Notes: generated from the letters alone by a model not told the origin. A stretch of DNA of 64,000 nt from Burkholderia ambifaria (GCF_001443045.1 NZ_LKPJ01000034.1:1-64000), one strand, 5' to 3'. Shown: positions 1 to 9,108, numbered from the stretch's first letter. Made by a program: numbers and translations.

Positions 1-177
1 CTTTGTCCCCGCGCCATTGAGCGTGCCTGCCTCATCGGCCTTGACCCAGTTGCGCAGCGACTGGTGTGAAATCCCCAGTTCACGAGCAACGTCCCGCGCG
101 CCTTGCCCGTCCTTCACTCGCTGTACCGCGAGCGTCCTGAACTCCGCGGTGTATGCCTGCTTCGGTATTTTGAACAT
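1..177 (-). CDS. IS3-family transposase OrfA, N-terminal part (cut by window edge)
   Basis: The 59 visible codons read MFKIPKQAYTAEFRTLAVQR and onward to a helix-turn-helix (GARDVARELGISHQSLRNW), the standard N-terminus of OrfA proteins of IS3-type elements (HTH_Tnp_1). OrfA binds the element ends and is normally joined to the OrfB integrase by frameshifting. The gene runs off the left edge, so its C-terminus and OrfB are not visible. A purine-rich stretch upstream of the ATG is an adequate ribosome site. Only about 30 bp separate the ATG from the downstream host gene remnant, short for an intact IS end, and I could not identify a terminal inverted repeat. Confidence 0.85.
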   Translation of the reverse strand, partial: MFKIPKQAYTAEFRTLAVQRVKDGQGARDVARELGISHQSLRNWVKADEAGTLNGAGTK

Positions 178-635
178 CGATTCTTTCCTTCCTTCGGGTC
201 GAGTTTACACACGACCTGCTGGAAGGCGAAATTTCAGGGGAAGCTCAAATCACGCACATCTACGCTTACGTGAAAGACAATTACTCATTCAACGGAAAGC
301 AGTATTTGGGACATTGGAACAGGCACGGGGTCATCATTGCACCCGGCTCGCTGCTCACCAGTTCCAGCTCGCCGAAGCGGGATTCCGATATCGATATTTG
401 GGCGAAAAGCATCAACAAACCCGTAGACACACGAAAAGGCTTGTTCAGAAATTTCAGAAAATCCGACGTTTACTTTCCAGTCTACAACGCTGACTACGAC
501 CGCTGGCGAGAGAGGCATCAACGCGGCAAGGACTTCATGCTATATTCGAAGCCCATCTATCTAAAATTGAAGAAGCCGATCGATCTTGATCTTGGTGAGA
601 TATGCAGATTAGAACCATCAGATACGTTGGCCTAG
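174..635 (+). pseudogene. DUF6402-like protein, 3' remnant cut by an insertion element
   Basis: The frame is open from base 174 (a TGA lies just before) to a stop at 633-635, but no good ATG with a ribosome site exists; the first possible start is a GTG at 270. The product contains HDLLEGEISGE, THIYAYVKDNYSFNG, QYLGHWNRHGVII and YFPVYNADYDRWRERHQRGKDF, which I recognise as the C-terminal half of DUF6402-type proteins of Burkholderia. These are often found near type VI secretion or polymorphic-toxin loci. The 5' half is missing and replaced by the transposase gene on the left, so I read this as a disrupted gene. Base composition is clearly lower in GC than the neighbours. The family assignment is from memory of the motif pattern. 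Confidence 0.65.
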
Positions 636-1033
636 CCATTATTGCCTATATCGGCATCGGCTTGATCATTCACCTTAATCGGCCCACCTATGGGCGTTGC
701 GATTTTTATGATCGCCCCGAAACGCTAGACGGCGGCATAAAAAGCATGGATGGAGTTTCATACCGGTTCACAATGTGTGGCACCGGCGGAAATGATCAGA
801 ATGGAACGAATGACAAAATAGAACTGCGGGTTTTCAGTGACAATGGCGAACTCCTGGCCAGACGATATTTCTCCGTGAACTGGTATCACGGAAAGAGTTT
901 TCATCAGCCCTTGAATTATGAGGGCAGCGTGGTTCGCTACATCGACTTGACCGATCAGTCAAACTACGACAAATACCTGACAATTCCACCAAGCAAGTGG
1001 GATTGGCTTCGTGCCAGGTTGCCTTTGTTTTGA
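602..1033 (+). CDS. Small membrane-anchored hypothetical protein
   Basis: A 143-residue protein whose ATG at 602 follows GGTGAG at a good distance and overlaps the end of the DUF6402-like remnant by 34 bp, so the two were translationally linked. Residues about 8-26 form one hydrophobic segment (VGLAIIAYIGIGLII). The rest is a soluble domain with two cysteines and many aromatic residues, probably facing the periplasm. I recognise no family. Low GC and the linkage to a DUF6402-like gene suggest an accessory, possibly immunity or partner, role; that is inference only. Confidence 0.7.
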   Translation: MQIRTIRYVGLAIIAYIGIGLIIHLNRPTYGRCDFYDRPETLDGGIKSMDGVSYRFTMCGTGGNDQNGTNDKIELRVFSDNGELLARRYFSVNWYHGKSFHQPLNYEGSVVRYIDLTDQSNYDKYLTIPPSKWDWLRARLPLF

Positions 1034-1205
1034 GCGTATCGAAGTGAACGTACTCCGGGACGGGCACGTGGATGTACGTACATTGACCAGTTCGGAAAGC
1101 CCTACGGACGATACCAATCTTCTCGACCGAACCATCGCAACAGCGTGGACCAATCCCACAGTAAAGCGCATCGCAGGCGACACGCCCGAACAACCCCGCT
1201 AACGA

Positions 1206-2765
1206 TCAAGCCACCCGAAACGCCCCCACCGCGCGCCGCAGCCCGTCGGCCTGCTCCTCCAGCGACGCAGCCGCGGCCGCCGCCTGCTCGACCAGCGCCG
1301 CGTTCTGCTGCGACACCTGATCCATCTGCGACACCGCGCGGTTCACCTGCTCGATGCCGTCGCGCTGCTCGTTCGACGCGGCCGCGATCTCGGTCATGAT
1401 GCCCGTCACGCGGCCGATCGCCTGCTGGATGTCCTGCATCGTCGCGCCGGCCACGCCGACCAGTCTCGACCCCGCCGCGACACGCTCGACCGACTCGCCG
1501 ATCAGCGTGCGGATTTCCTTCGCGGCCGATGCCGAGCGCTGCGCGAGCGTGCGCACTTCGCCTGCGACCACCGCGAAGCCACGGCCCTGCTCGCCCGCGC
1601 GCGCGGCTTCGACCGCCGCATTCAACGCGAGGATGTTGGTCTGGAACGCGATGCCCTCGATCGTGCCGATGATGTCGGCCACCTTCTGCGAACTCTGGTC
1701 GATCTCGTTCATCGTGCCGATCACTTCGCCGACGACCGTCGCGCCGCGCGTCGCGATCTCGCTCGCGCTGTCCGCGCACGCCTGAGCCTCGAGCGCGTGG
1801 TCGGCGTTCTGCTTCACGGTCGCGGTCAGCTGTTCCATGCTCGCTGCCGTCTCCTGCAGCGCGGATGCCTGCTCCTCGGTGCGCTGCGACAGGTCGGTGT
1901 TGCCGGCCGCGATCTGGTGCGTCGCGGTCGAGATCGCTTCGGAACCATGGCTGACCTGGCGCACCGTATCGGCGAGGCTGCGCTGCATGCCCGTCACGCC
2001 CTTGACCAGTTCGGCCATCTCGTCGCGCGACGACCAGCGCACTTCCGACGTCAGGTCACCGTCCGACAGACGGCGGAAATGCGACAGCAGCCGGTTCACT
2101 GGCTGCGTGATCGCGAAATGCAGGCCGACGGCACAGCCGAGACACGCGGCCAGACCGAACGCAATGCCGGCGATCGCGCCCGCGCGCATCCAGCCGTAAT
2201 AGGTCTGCGCGGTGTCGTACACGTCCTTGCCGCGTGCGGCCTGGTACGCATCGAGCGCATCGGTCGCCTGCGTGAGCCCGACCGACAGCGGCGGCGCAAC
2301 CGTCATCAACAGCCGGTCGGCGTCGTCGCGGCGTCCCGTGCGGATCGCGTCGATCAGCGGCGTCAACGCCTGCTCGACGAGCGCCTGGCGCGCGGCGTCA
2401 AGCCGGGTCGCGAGCGGGCCTTCGTCACCGTCGTGCGGCATGGTCGCATAGGTGCGCCACGCGGCGTCAGCCTTCGCGAGATAGCTCTCGGCCTTCTTGA
2501 CGAGATCCGGCACTTCCGGGGCCTCCGGATGCAGCAGCGCGCGGTCGAGCGTGGTGCGCACGATCGTCAGGTTCAGGCTGGCGGCGGACAGCGCGGTCTT
2601 CGCGGCCAGTTGGCGCGTATAGGCCTCGTCGAGCGCACGGTTCGAACTCTGCATGCCGGTGAGGCCGATCAGGCCCGACACGACGAGCAGCACGGCGACG
2701 AGACCGAGCGTGGAAAAAATCCGCGTACGGATCGAGAAACGGGAAAACAGGGCGTTCAGGTTCAT
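1206..2765 (-). CDS. Methyl-accepting chemotaxis protein (Tar-like)
   Basis: A 519-residue transmembrane chemoreceptor. It has a transmembrane segment at about 13-34, a periplasmic four-helix-bundle ligand domain to about 190, a second transmembrane segment at about 192-213, a HAMP linker, and a long cytoplasmic coiled coil with the conserved hairpin tip (GIAFQTNILALNAAVEAARA then GEQGRGFAVVAGEVR) that contacts CheA and CheW. The C-terminal pentapeptide that tethers CheR/CheB in enteric receptors is absent. I chose the ATG at 2765 because it opens directly into the MNLNALFSRFSIRTRIF leader; an upstream in-frame ATG at 2813 adds only 16 unlikely residues. No chemotaxis genes are adjacent, so it is an orphan receptor of unknown ligand. 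Confidence 0.93.
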   Translation of the reverse strand: MNLNALFSRFSIRTRIFSTLGLVAVLLVVSGLIGLTGMQSSNRALDEAYTRQLAAKTALSAASLNLTIVRTTLDRALLHPEAPEVPDLVKKAESYLAKADAAWRTYATMPHDGDEGPLATRLDAARQALVEQALTPLIDAIRTGRRDDADRLLMTVAPPLSVGLTQATDALDAYQAARGKDVYDTAQTYYGWMRAGAIAGIAFGLAACLGCAVGLHFAITQPVNRLLSHFRRLSDGDLTSEVRWSSRDEMAELVKGVTGMQRSLADTVRQVSHGSEAISTATHQIAAGNTDLSQRTEEQASALQETAASMEQLTATVKQNADHALEAQACADSASEIATRGATVVGEVIGTMNEIDQSSQKVADIIGTIEGIAFQTNILALNAAVEAARAGEQGRGFAVVAGEVRTLAQRSASAAKEIRTLIGESVERVAAGSRLVGVAGATMQDIQQAIGRVTGIMTEIAAASNEQRDGIEQVNRAVSQMDQVSQQNAALVEQAAAAAASLEEQADGLRRAVGAFRVA

Positions 2766-2934
2766 GACGGCACGTGAGCGATGAAAAGTGCCGCGGCAAT
2801 CGGTCCGCGGCACTCTGGATTACGGTTTGCATGCAAGAAACTTGAGCTCGGCCCTCATTCGGGCTGATCGCGATCAATTTTTTCCCGCTGGCAATCTCCC
2901 GTTACCGATGCAACAAATCGAGGCCCGGCAGAAA

Positions 2935-2963
2935 TTGACTGGTCAACCAATCGGCTCTATATT
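2935..2963 (+). promoter_or_regulatory. Sigma-70 promoter with overlapping operator for the DHA2 pump
   Basis: TTGACT (2935-2940), a 17-bp spacer and TATATT (2958-2963) make a near-consensus promoter ending 17 bp before the pump gene. The -35 box is embedded in the perfect inverted repeat TTGAC-TG-GTCAA (2935-2946), the type of site used by MarR or TetR repressors. Binding there would block the polymerase. No such regulator lies next to the gene. Confidence 0.6.
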
Positions 2964-2980
2964 TCGATCAATTCACTGCC

Positions 2981-4510
2981 ATGGCAGATATATCGATGAG
3001 AACCGATACCCTCCTTGCTCCGCCGGCCGCCGAAGCGGCCCGCCGCGACGCGCCGACCGGGCTGATCGTCGCCGCGCTGCTGCTCGTCATGCTGCTATCC
3101 GCGCTCGACCAGACGATCGTGTCGACCGCACTGCCGACGATCGTCGGCGAGCTCGGCGGCCTCGACCAGTTGTCGTGGGTCGTCACCGCGTACCTGCTGT
3201 CGTCGACGGTCGTGCTGCCGCTGTACGGCAAGCTCGGCGACCTGTACGGCCGCAAGATCGTGCTGCAGGCCGCGATCGTGCTGTTTCTCGCCGGCTCCGC
3301 GCTGTGCGGCATCGCGCAGGACATGACGCAGCTGATCGTGCTGCGCGCGCTGCAAGGGCTCGGCGGCGGCGGCCTGATGGTCGTCACGATGGCCGCGATC
3401 GGCGACCTGGTGCCGCCCGAGCGCCGTGCGCGCTATCAAGGGATGTTCGGCGGCGTGTACGGCCTCGCGACGATCGTCGGGCCGCTGCTCGGCGGTTTCC
3501 TCGTCGAACACCTGTCGTGGCGCTGGATCTTCACGATCAACCTGCCGCTCGGCTTTGTCGCGCTCGCGGTGATCGGCATCGCGTTCCGGCCGCACACCGC
3601 GCACGTGAAGCACCGGATCGACTACATGGGCGCCGCGTTCCTCGCGACGGCCCTCACCTGCGTGATCCTGTTCACGAGCGAAGGCGGTTCGCTGCTGCCA
3701 TGGTCGTCGCCGCAGCTATGGATGACGCTCGTGCTCGGCCTGGTCGCGGTCGGCGGCTTCGTCTACGAGGAGCGGCTCGCGGCCGAGCCGATCATGCCGC
3801 TCGCACTGTTCCGCCAGCGCACCTTCGTGCTGATGAGCCTGATCGGCTTCGTCGTCGGCATCGCGCTGTTCGGTTCGGTCACGTTCATTCCACTCTATCT
3901 GCAGGTCGTGAAGGGCTCGACGCCGTCGCAGGCCGGGATGCAGCTGCTGCCGATGATGGGCGGGATGCTCGCGATGTCGGTCGCGAGCGGCCGGCTGATC
4001 TCGCGGCTCGGCACGTATCGGCCGTTTCCGATCGCGGGGACCGCGATCGGCGGCATCGCGATGGCGCTGCTGTCGACGCTGTCGCTCGACACGCCGCTGC
4101 ACACGATGTACGCGTATATGGCGCTACTCGGGATCGGGCTCGGCATGGTGATGCCGGTGCTAACGCTCGCCGTCCAGAACACGGTCGAATTCCGGCACAT
4201 GGGTGTCGCGACATCGGGCGCGACGCTGTTCCGCTCGATCGGCGGCTCGCTCGGCGTCGCCGCGTTCGGCGCGCTGTTCTCGCACGGGCTGCAGTCGCGG
4301 ATCGCGCAGGCGCTGCCGGCCGGCACGGAGCTGCCGCCCGCGCTCGGGCCGGCAGCCGTGCACCAGTTGCCGGATGCTGTGCGCGATGCGTACCTGCACG
4401 CGTTCGCCGGGTCGCTGCATGTGGTGTATCTGGCGGCGGCGGGCGTGATCGCGATCGCATTCGTGCTGGCGTGGTTCGTCGAGAGCGTGCCGCTGCGCAA
4501 GCATCACTGA
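2981..4510 (+). CDS. MFS drug efflux transporter, DHA2 (14-TMS, EmrB/QacA) family
   Basis: A 509-residue inner-membrane proton antiporter. The first segments carry the MFS signatures: ALDQTIVSTALPTIV in helix 1, WVVTAYLLSSTVVLPLYGKLGDLYGRK (motif A), and the antiporter-type GPLLGGFLVEHLSWRWIF in helix 5. Length and about 14 hydrophobic segments fit DHA2 (EmrB, QacA) rather than 12-helix DHA1. No HlyD-type adaptor is adjacent, so it may work without a tripartite complex. The ATG at 2981 is used; a second in-frame ATG at 2996 is possible since neither has a strong ribosome site. The substrate cannot be told from sequence. Confidence 0.92.
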   Translation: MADISMRTDTLLAPPAAEAARRDAPTGLIVAALLLVMLLSALDQTIVSTALPTIVGELGGLDQLSWVVTAYLLSSTVVLPLYGKLGDLYGRKIVLQAAIVLFLAGSALCGIAQDMTQLIVLRALQGLGGGGLMVVTMAAIGDLVPPERRARYQGMFGGVYGLATIVGPLLGGFLVEHLSWRWIFTINLPLGFVALAVIGIAFRPHTAHVKHRIDYMGAAFLATALTCVILFTSEGGSLLPWSSPQLWMTLVLGLVAVGGFVYEERLAAEPIMPLALFRQRTFVLMSLIGFVVGIALFGSVTFIPLYLQVVKGSTPSQAGMQLLPMMGGMLAMSVASGRLISRLGTYRPFPIAGTAIGGIAMALLSTLSLDTPLHTMYAYMALLGIGLGMVMPVLTLAVQNTVEFRHMGVATSGATLFRSIGGSLGVAAFGALFSHGLQSRIAQALPAGTELPPALGPAAVHQLPDAVRDAYLHAFAGSLHVVYLAAAGVIAIAFVLAWFVESVPLRKHH

Positions 4511-4617
4511 TCACTGATCCGCGGGCAGGCAGCGGCAGCGTGGCGCCGCCGCCTGCGCGGGGATCGACGGCGCGACGCGACCGTCCTCACGGCTTGCGAT
4601 CGCCGCCCGGTCCGCCG

Positions 4618-5613
4618 TTACGGCACCAGCACCACCCCGCCCGTCGTCTGCCGCGACTCCAGCAACCGATGCGCGTCGGCCGCCTGCTCCAGCGGCAGCC
4701 GCGCGCCGATCTCCACGTGCATCCCGTCCGCGAGCCGTTCGAGCGTCGCGCGCGCGGCTTCCCGATACCCTTCCACATCACGCGCAATAAAGCCGAGCAC
4801 GCTTGGCCGCGCGAGCGCAATCGAGCGGGCCGGGCCGAGTTCGTCGAGATCGATCGTCTGCCGCGCGCCGATCGCGGCGACCTGCCCGATGCTCGCGACC
4901 ATCCCGAACGGCCGGACCGCGCCGAGCGTGCGTGTCAGCACGTCGCCGCCGATCCCGTCGATCGCATAGTCGACGCCCGCGCCGCCGCCGAATGCACGCG
5001 CCGTCTGGACAAAGTCCTCCTCGCGATAGTCGACCACCGCTTCCGCTCCATGCGCGCGCACGAGTGCCGCCTTTGCAGCCGAACCGACGGTGCCGATCAC
5101 CCGCGCACCGAGCGCGCGCGCCCACTGCGTCGCCAGCAGCCCGACACCGCCGGCCGCCGCGTGCACGAGCACGGTGTCGCCGGCACCGACCTGCCGCACG
5201 CGGTGCAGCAGCATGTAGACGGTGATGCCTTTCAGCAGCCCGGCGGCGGCGGCGTCGCTCACACCGTCGGGCATGGGCACGACACGCTCGGCAGGCAGCG
5301 TGCGCAGGCTCGCGTAGCTTCCGGTCGGCAGTCCCGCATACGCGACGCGCTGGCCGGGAACGAACGCCGTCACGCCAGGCCCGACCGCGTCGATCACGCC
5401 GGCGGCCTCGACGCCGAGCGCATCCGGCAGCGCCGGCAATGGATGCGCGCCGGTCCTGAAATAGATGTCGACGAAATTCACGCCGACGGCGGTCTGGCGA
5501 ATCCGCACCTCGCCCGCGCCGGGCGGCACGATAGGCGCATCGACACGGCGCAGCACGCCGGCGTCGCCGTAGCGGTCGAGCCCGATCCGGATGGCGGTGG
5601 CTGTCTGGGTCAT
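4618..5613 (-). CDS. NADPH:quinone oxidoreductase, zinc-independent MDR family
   Basis: A 331-residue medium-chain dehydrogenase/reductase. The N-terminal GroES-like fold carries GVNFVDIYFRTG. The Rossmann fold has VLVHAAAGGVGLLATQWAR, typical of quinone reductases, which lack the catalytic and structural zinc ligands of alcohol dehydrogenases; none are seen here. It would reduce quinones with NADPH in the cytoplasm. The ATG at 5613 follows AGGAAA. It is divergent from a LysR regulator across about 105 bp containing a LysR box, so that regulator probably controls it. Confidence 0.92.
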   Translation of the reverse strand: MTQTATAIRIGLDRYGDAGVLRRVDAPIVPPGAGEVRIRQTAVGVNFVDIYFRTGAHPLPALPDALGVEAAGVIDAVGPGVTAFVPGQRVAYAGLPTGSYASLRTLPAERVVPMPDGVSDAAAAGLLKGITVYMLLHRVRQVGAGDTVLVHAAAGGVGLLATQWARALGARVIGTVGSAAKAALVRAHGAEAVVDYREEDFVQTARAFGGGAGVDYAIDGIGGDVLTRTLGAVRPFGMVASIGQVAAIGARQTIDLDELGPARSIALARPSVLGFIARDVEGYREAARATLERLADGMHVEIGARLPLEQAADAHRLLESRQTTGGVVLVP

Positions 5614-5683
5614 GACGTTTCCTCGCAATCGAATGAAGTGACACGATCATCCCATCGTGCATAATCGATCGGAATTCCTGTTA

Positions 5684-5704
5684 TTTGCCCATCTAATGTG
5701 CAAA
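5684..5704. promoter_or_regulatory. LysR-type operator between quinone reductase and its regulator
   Basis: TTTGC-N11-GCAAA is a perfect 5-bp dyad with the T-N11-A spacing of LysR-family recognition boxes. It lies in the divergent intergenic region and overlaps a possible GTG start (5698) of the LysR gene, which argues for a start further downstream. Confidence 0.6.
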
Positions 5705-5718
5705 ATTCGACCGATACG

Positions 5719-6660
5719 ATGCCATCGTCCCCGCTGCCGATGAGTTGGGACGACCTCCGCTATTTCCTCGCGGTGATACGCGGCGGCAGCCTGTCGGCCG
5801 CCGCGCGGGCGCTGCAGGTCCAGCATTCGACAGTCGCCCGGCGCATCGACGCGCTGGAGTCCTCGCTCGGCATCCGGCTGTTCGACCGGCTGCCGCGCGG
5901 CTGGCCACCGACCGACGAAGGGCTGCATCTCGCCGAGCATGCGGCCCGCGTCGAAGCCGATGTGCATGCGTTCGCGCGTGCCGCGCAGGGAGCGGCGGCG
6001 CTCGACGGCGTCGTGCGCGTGTCGGCGTCGCCGGTGTTTGCGAGCCACTTCCTCGCGCCGAGGCTTGCCCGCGCGCAGCGCGCGTGGCCCGCGCTGCGGA
6101 TCGACCTGATGGGCGAGATGCATGCAGCCAACCTGTACGCACGCGAAGCCGACCTCGCGGTGCGCCTGTCGCGGCCGAGCGAGCCGGGGCTGGCTGCGCG
6201 CCGGCTCGGCACCATGCGCTTCGCGCTGTGCGCGTCGCCCGACTGGGCTGCCGCGCCGCCCGACACCTGGGCGTTCCTCGGCTACGACGACGCACTCGCG
6301 CAAATGCCGCAACAGCAATGGCTCGAGCGTTTCGCGGCCGGGCGCCGCTTCGCGTTCGTCGCCAACGATCTGGCCGCGCTGCATCGTGCGTGCGTCGCCG
6401 GCGCGGGGATCGCGTTGCTGCCGCGCTTTCTCGTCGACGATCCGGCGATGAGCGTGGATGCAGATGCAGGCACGCGGACTGCGGACGTTGCGTCGTCGTC
6501 TCTGCGAACTCCGCTCGTCGAACTGATGTCCGTGCCCCGTTGCGATGTCGAGCGCGAGATCTGGCTGGTCGTCCACCCGGACGTGCGGCGCTCGCCGCGC
6601 GTGCAGCGCGTCGCAGACGCGATCGCCGACGCGGTTCGCGACGCGGACGGCCACCTGTAG
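5719..6660 (+). CDS. LysR-family transcriptional regulator
   Basis: About 313 residues: an N-terminal winged helix-turn-helix (WDDLRYFLAVIRGGSLSAAA, then LQVQHSTVARRIDALE) followed by a LysR substrate-binding domain. The order is divergent from the quinone oxidoreductase gene, the classic LysR arrangement, so it probably regulates that gene and itself. Start choice: GTG 5698 would sit inside the LysR box, so I prefer the ATG at 5719; the ATG at 5740 is also possible. None has a strong ribosome site. The inducer is unknown. Confidence 0.9.
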   Translation: MPSSPLPMSWDDLRYFLAVIRGGSLSAAARALQVQHSTVARRIDALESSLGIRLFDRLPRGWPPTDEGLHLAEHAARVEADVHAFARAAQGAAALDGVVRVSASPVFASHFLAPRLARAQRAWPALRIDLMGEMHAANLYAREADLAVRLSRPSEPGLAARRLGTMRFALCASPDWAAAPPDTWAFLGYDDALAQMPQQQWLERFAAGRRFAFVANDLAALHRACVAGAGIALLPRFLVDDPAMSVDADAGTRTADVASSSLRTPLVELMSVPRCDVEREIWLVVHPDVRRSPRVQRVADAIADAVRDADGHL

Positions 6661-6761
6661 ATCCGTACGCCAGGCGCTGCAAGCGCGCGCGGCGACCAAC
6701 GCCTTTACGGCGCCACCCGACGGCCGGCATAGTAGCAATTTCATCCGCCCGCTCCGCCACC

Positions 6762-7322
6762 ATGCCCGCCGCTCCCGCCTGCGTCGCCCGCGACGCGACC
6801 GATGCCGATCTCGACGCCATTCACGCGATCTACGCGCACCACGTGCGCCACAGCGTCGCGTCGTTCGAGGAGACGCCGCCCGATGTCGACGAACTGCGCG
6901 CGCGCCGCGACGCCGTGCTGCGTCACGGGCTGCCCTATCTCGTCGCGGAATACGACGGCCGCCTGGCCGGTTACGCCTATGCGACGCCGTATCGCACGCG
7001 CAGCGCGTACCGCCACACGATCGAGGATTCGATCTACATCGACGACGCGCAGCGCGGCCGCGGCATCGGCCGCGCGCTGCTCGCGGCACTGATCGCGCGT
7101 TGCGAGGCCGGCCCGTGGCGGCAGATGATCGCGGTGATCGCCGACGGCGGCACCGGCGGCTCGACGTCGCTGCACCGTGCATTCGGTTTCGAGCCCGCAG
7201 GCGTGCTGAAGGCGGTCGGTTTCAAGCACGGCCGCTGGATCGATACCGCGCTGATGCAGCGCGCGCTCGGCGACGGCGCACGCACGCTCCCCGCCTCGCC
7301 CGAGCCTGTCGCGCCGCGCTAG
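6762..7322 (+). CDS. GNAT N-acetyltransferase, phosphinothricin acetyltransferase-like
   Basis: A 186-residue acetyl-CoA-dependent transferase. The opening ATDADLDAIHAIYAHHV and the phrase SVASFEETPPD are characteristic of the PAT/Bar/MnaT group, and QRGRGIGRALLAALIARCE is the acetyl-CoA pyrophosphate loop. Family members acetylate phosphinothricin, methionine sulfone or related amino-acid analogues. Position: 9 bp upstream of a MerR regulator gene, so the pair may be cotranscribed. Confidence 0.88.
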   Translation: MPAAPACVARDATDADLDAIHAIYAHHVRHSVASFEETPPDVDELRARRDAVLRHGLPYLVAEYDGRLAGYAYATPYRTRSAYRHTIEDSIYIDDAQRGRGIGRALLAALIARCEAGPWRQMIAVIADGGTGGSTSLHRAFGFEPAGVLKAVGFKHGRWIDTALMQRALGDGARTLPASPEPVAPR

Positions 7323-7331
7323 AATGGCCGC

Positions 7332-8165
7332 ATGTCAAAACAGACTCCAACCATGCCAGACGAGGCCGCAGCCGATTCCCGCAACGAGTACACGGTCGAC
7401 GAACTCGCGCGCGTGTCGGACACGACCGTGCGCAACGTTCGGGCATACCAGGATCGCGGGCTGCTCGCCCCGCCCGAGAAGCGCGGGCGCGTCGGCATCT
7501 ACGACGACACGCACGTCGCCCGCCTGAAGCTGATCAACCACCTGCTCGCACGCGGCTACACGCTGTCGAACATCCAGGACCTGATCATGGCGATCGACGA
7601 AGGCCACGACCTGCGCTCGATCCTCGGCCTGGAAAACGCGATCGGCGGCCGCTGGTCGCACGAACTGCCGAAAACCTATTCGCTCGCCGCGCTCGCGCAG
7701 ATGTTCGGCCCGCAGACGGCGTCGCAACTGTCGCGCGTGACCGAGCTCGGGCTGCTCGAACGGCGCGGCCTGTCGTTCGTCGCGAAAAGCCCCGCGCTGC
7801 TCGAAGCAGCGGCCGCGATGACGAAGGAAGGCATCCCGCCGCGCGAACTGCTCGACGTGATCAGCCTCGCACGGCCGCACTTCGACGCGATCGCAAGGCT
7901 GCTCGTCGATCTCGTCGTCAAGCGGCTCGACCGCTATGACGAAGGCACGCTTCCGCCGGTGACCGACGTGCCCGCGCTCGTCGATGCGATCTGGCGCCTG
8001 CGCCCGCTCGCGGCCGTGTTCGTCGAAGGGGAGACGAACCGCGCGCTCGAGAACGCGGCAAGCGCCTATCTCGGCGGCCGCGTCGCGACGATTCTCGACA
8101 GGAAGCTCAGCGACGAAGCGGCGCGGCAGGCCGGTGTGAAGGCGCCGAAAGACGGCGAAGGCTAG
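7332..8165 (+). CDS. MerR-family transcriptional regulator
   Basis: A 277-residue protein with a MerR winged helix-turn-helix at about residues 20-88 (YTVDELARVSDTTVRNVRAY, GLLAPPEKRGRVGIYDDTHV, LIDL-type hinge). The long C-terminal region has no cysteines placed for metal sensing, so it is more likely to bind an organic effector. Nine base pairs separate it from the acetyltransferase gene, and a strong hairpin terminator follows at 8236. Confidence 0.9.
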   Translation: MSKQTPTMPDEAAADSRNEYTVDELARVSDTTVRNVRAYQDRGLLAPPEKRGRVGIYDDTHVARLKLINHLLARGYTLSNIQDLIMAIDEGHDLRSILGLENAIGGRWSHELPKTYSLAALAQMFGPQTASQLSRVTELGLLERRGLSFVAKSPALLEAAAAMTKEGIPPRELLDVISLARPHFDAIARLLVDLVVKRLDRYDEGTLPPVTDVPALVDAIWRLRPLAAVFVEGETNRALENAASAYLGGRVATILDRKLSDEAARQAGVKAPKDGEG

Positions 8166-8235
8166 GCCACGCTGCTGCTGCGGGTTCGCGGGCACAACAC
8201 CGCGAAACGACGAGACGCACACATCGCGATCACCA

Positions 8236-8275
8236 AACAGCCGGCGGCACGCAATGCCCGCCGGCTGTTCTTTTT
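8236..8275 (+). terminator. Rho-independent terminator after the MerR gene
   Basis: A perfect 12-bp stem (AACAGCCGGCGG at 8236-8247 with CCGCCGGCTGTT at 8258-8269), a 10-nt loop and the run TTCTTTTT. Confidence 0.85.
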
Positions 8276-8433
8276 CGATCCCGCCGCATCGGTGCGCCCC
8301 AGATCGCCGAGCCTCCGCAACCTAGAAGGATTCGCCGGTTTTCCCGCCCCCGTTCTTCCGGATAATGGCCTGCAGCCGCGCCCCCAACCGCGCGCCGTCC
8401 AGCGCAGACAACAACAATCCGGAGACACCCGCC

Positions 8434-9108
8434 TTGCTCGCCACGCTTCCCGCCGCCTATCGCCGGCTCTGGCCGCTCGCCGTCACCGCCGCGCTGCTGT
8501 ATGGGCTGTCGCTCGCCGCCGCGCCCTATCCCGGCCAGGCGGCCGCGAAAGCCGCGATGGGCCTCCTGCTGCTCGCGGCCGGCAGCACCTGCGCGGCACC
8601 ACGCGAGCGTGCGTGGCTGTGCGCGGCGCTCGCGACGGCCGTGCTCGGCGACGTGCTGCTCGCGCTGCCCGAGTGGCCGCTGTCGTTCGTCCTCGGTCTC
8701 GGCGCATTCCTGCTCACGCATTTGTGCTACTGCACGATCTTCATGCGCTGGCGCGCGCGGCCGCACGGCTGGCGCATCGGCGCGCTGATCGGGCTGTGGA
8801 TCGCCGCACCGGCGTTCTACGCGGCATTCCTTCCGCACTTGGGCGAGCTGCTCGCACCGGTCGCCGTCTACATGCTCGTGCTGTGCGCGATGGCGAGCTT
8901 CGCGCTCGCGGCCCGCACGCGCGGCCCGCTGGTCGCCATCGGCAGCCTGATCTTCGTCGGCTCCGACACGCTGATCGGCGTCGGGCGCTTCCTCGGCGGC
9001 TTTCCCGGCATCGGTTACCTGATCTGGGGCCTCTACGCGCTTGCGCAGGTCACGATCGTCGCCGGGGTTTTCCATGAGGCGGCCGCCCGCTCGATCCGTC
9101 CCCGATAG
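8434..9108 (+). CDS. YhhN-family membrane protein (lysoplasmalogenase-like)
   Basis: About 224 residues with 7-8 hydrophobic helices and the YhhN/TMEM86 features GDVLLALP and FVGSDTLIGVGRF. Mammalian relatives hydrolyse the vinyl-ether bond of lysoplasmalogens; the bacterial substrate is uncertain. I prefer the TTG at 8434, preceded by GGAGA at 8421 with 7-8 nt spacing and opening directly into a membrane segment. An in-frame ATG at 8365 would add 23 polar residues. It stands alone between a terminator and the monooxygenase operon. Confidence 0.8.
   Translation: MLATLPAAYRRLWPLAVTAALLYGLSLAAAPYPGQAAAKAAMGLLLLAAGSTCAAPRERAWLCAALATAVLGDVLLALPEWPLSFVLGLGAFLLTHLCYCTIFMRWRARPHGWRIGALIGLWIAAPAFYAAFLPHLGELLAPVAVYMLVLCAMASFALAARTRGPLVAIGSLIFVGSDTLIGVGRFLGGFPGIGYLIWGLYALAQVTIVAGVFHEAAARSIRPR

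Noticed and set aside
2788..5664. Long plus-strand open frame across pump and quinone reductase genes
   Set aside because: Composition is arginine/alanine repeats and it crosses two well-supported genes in other frames.
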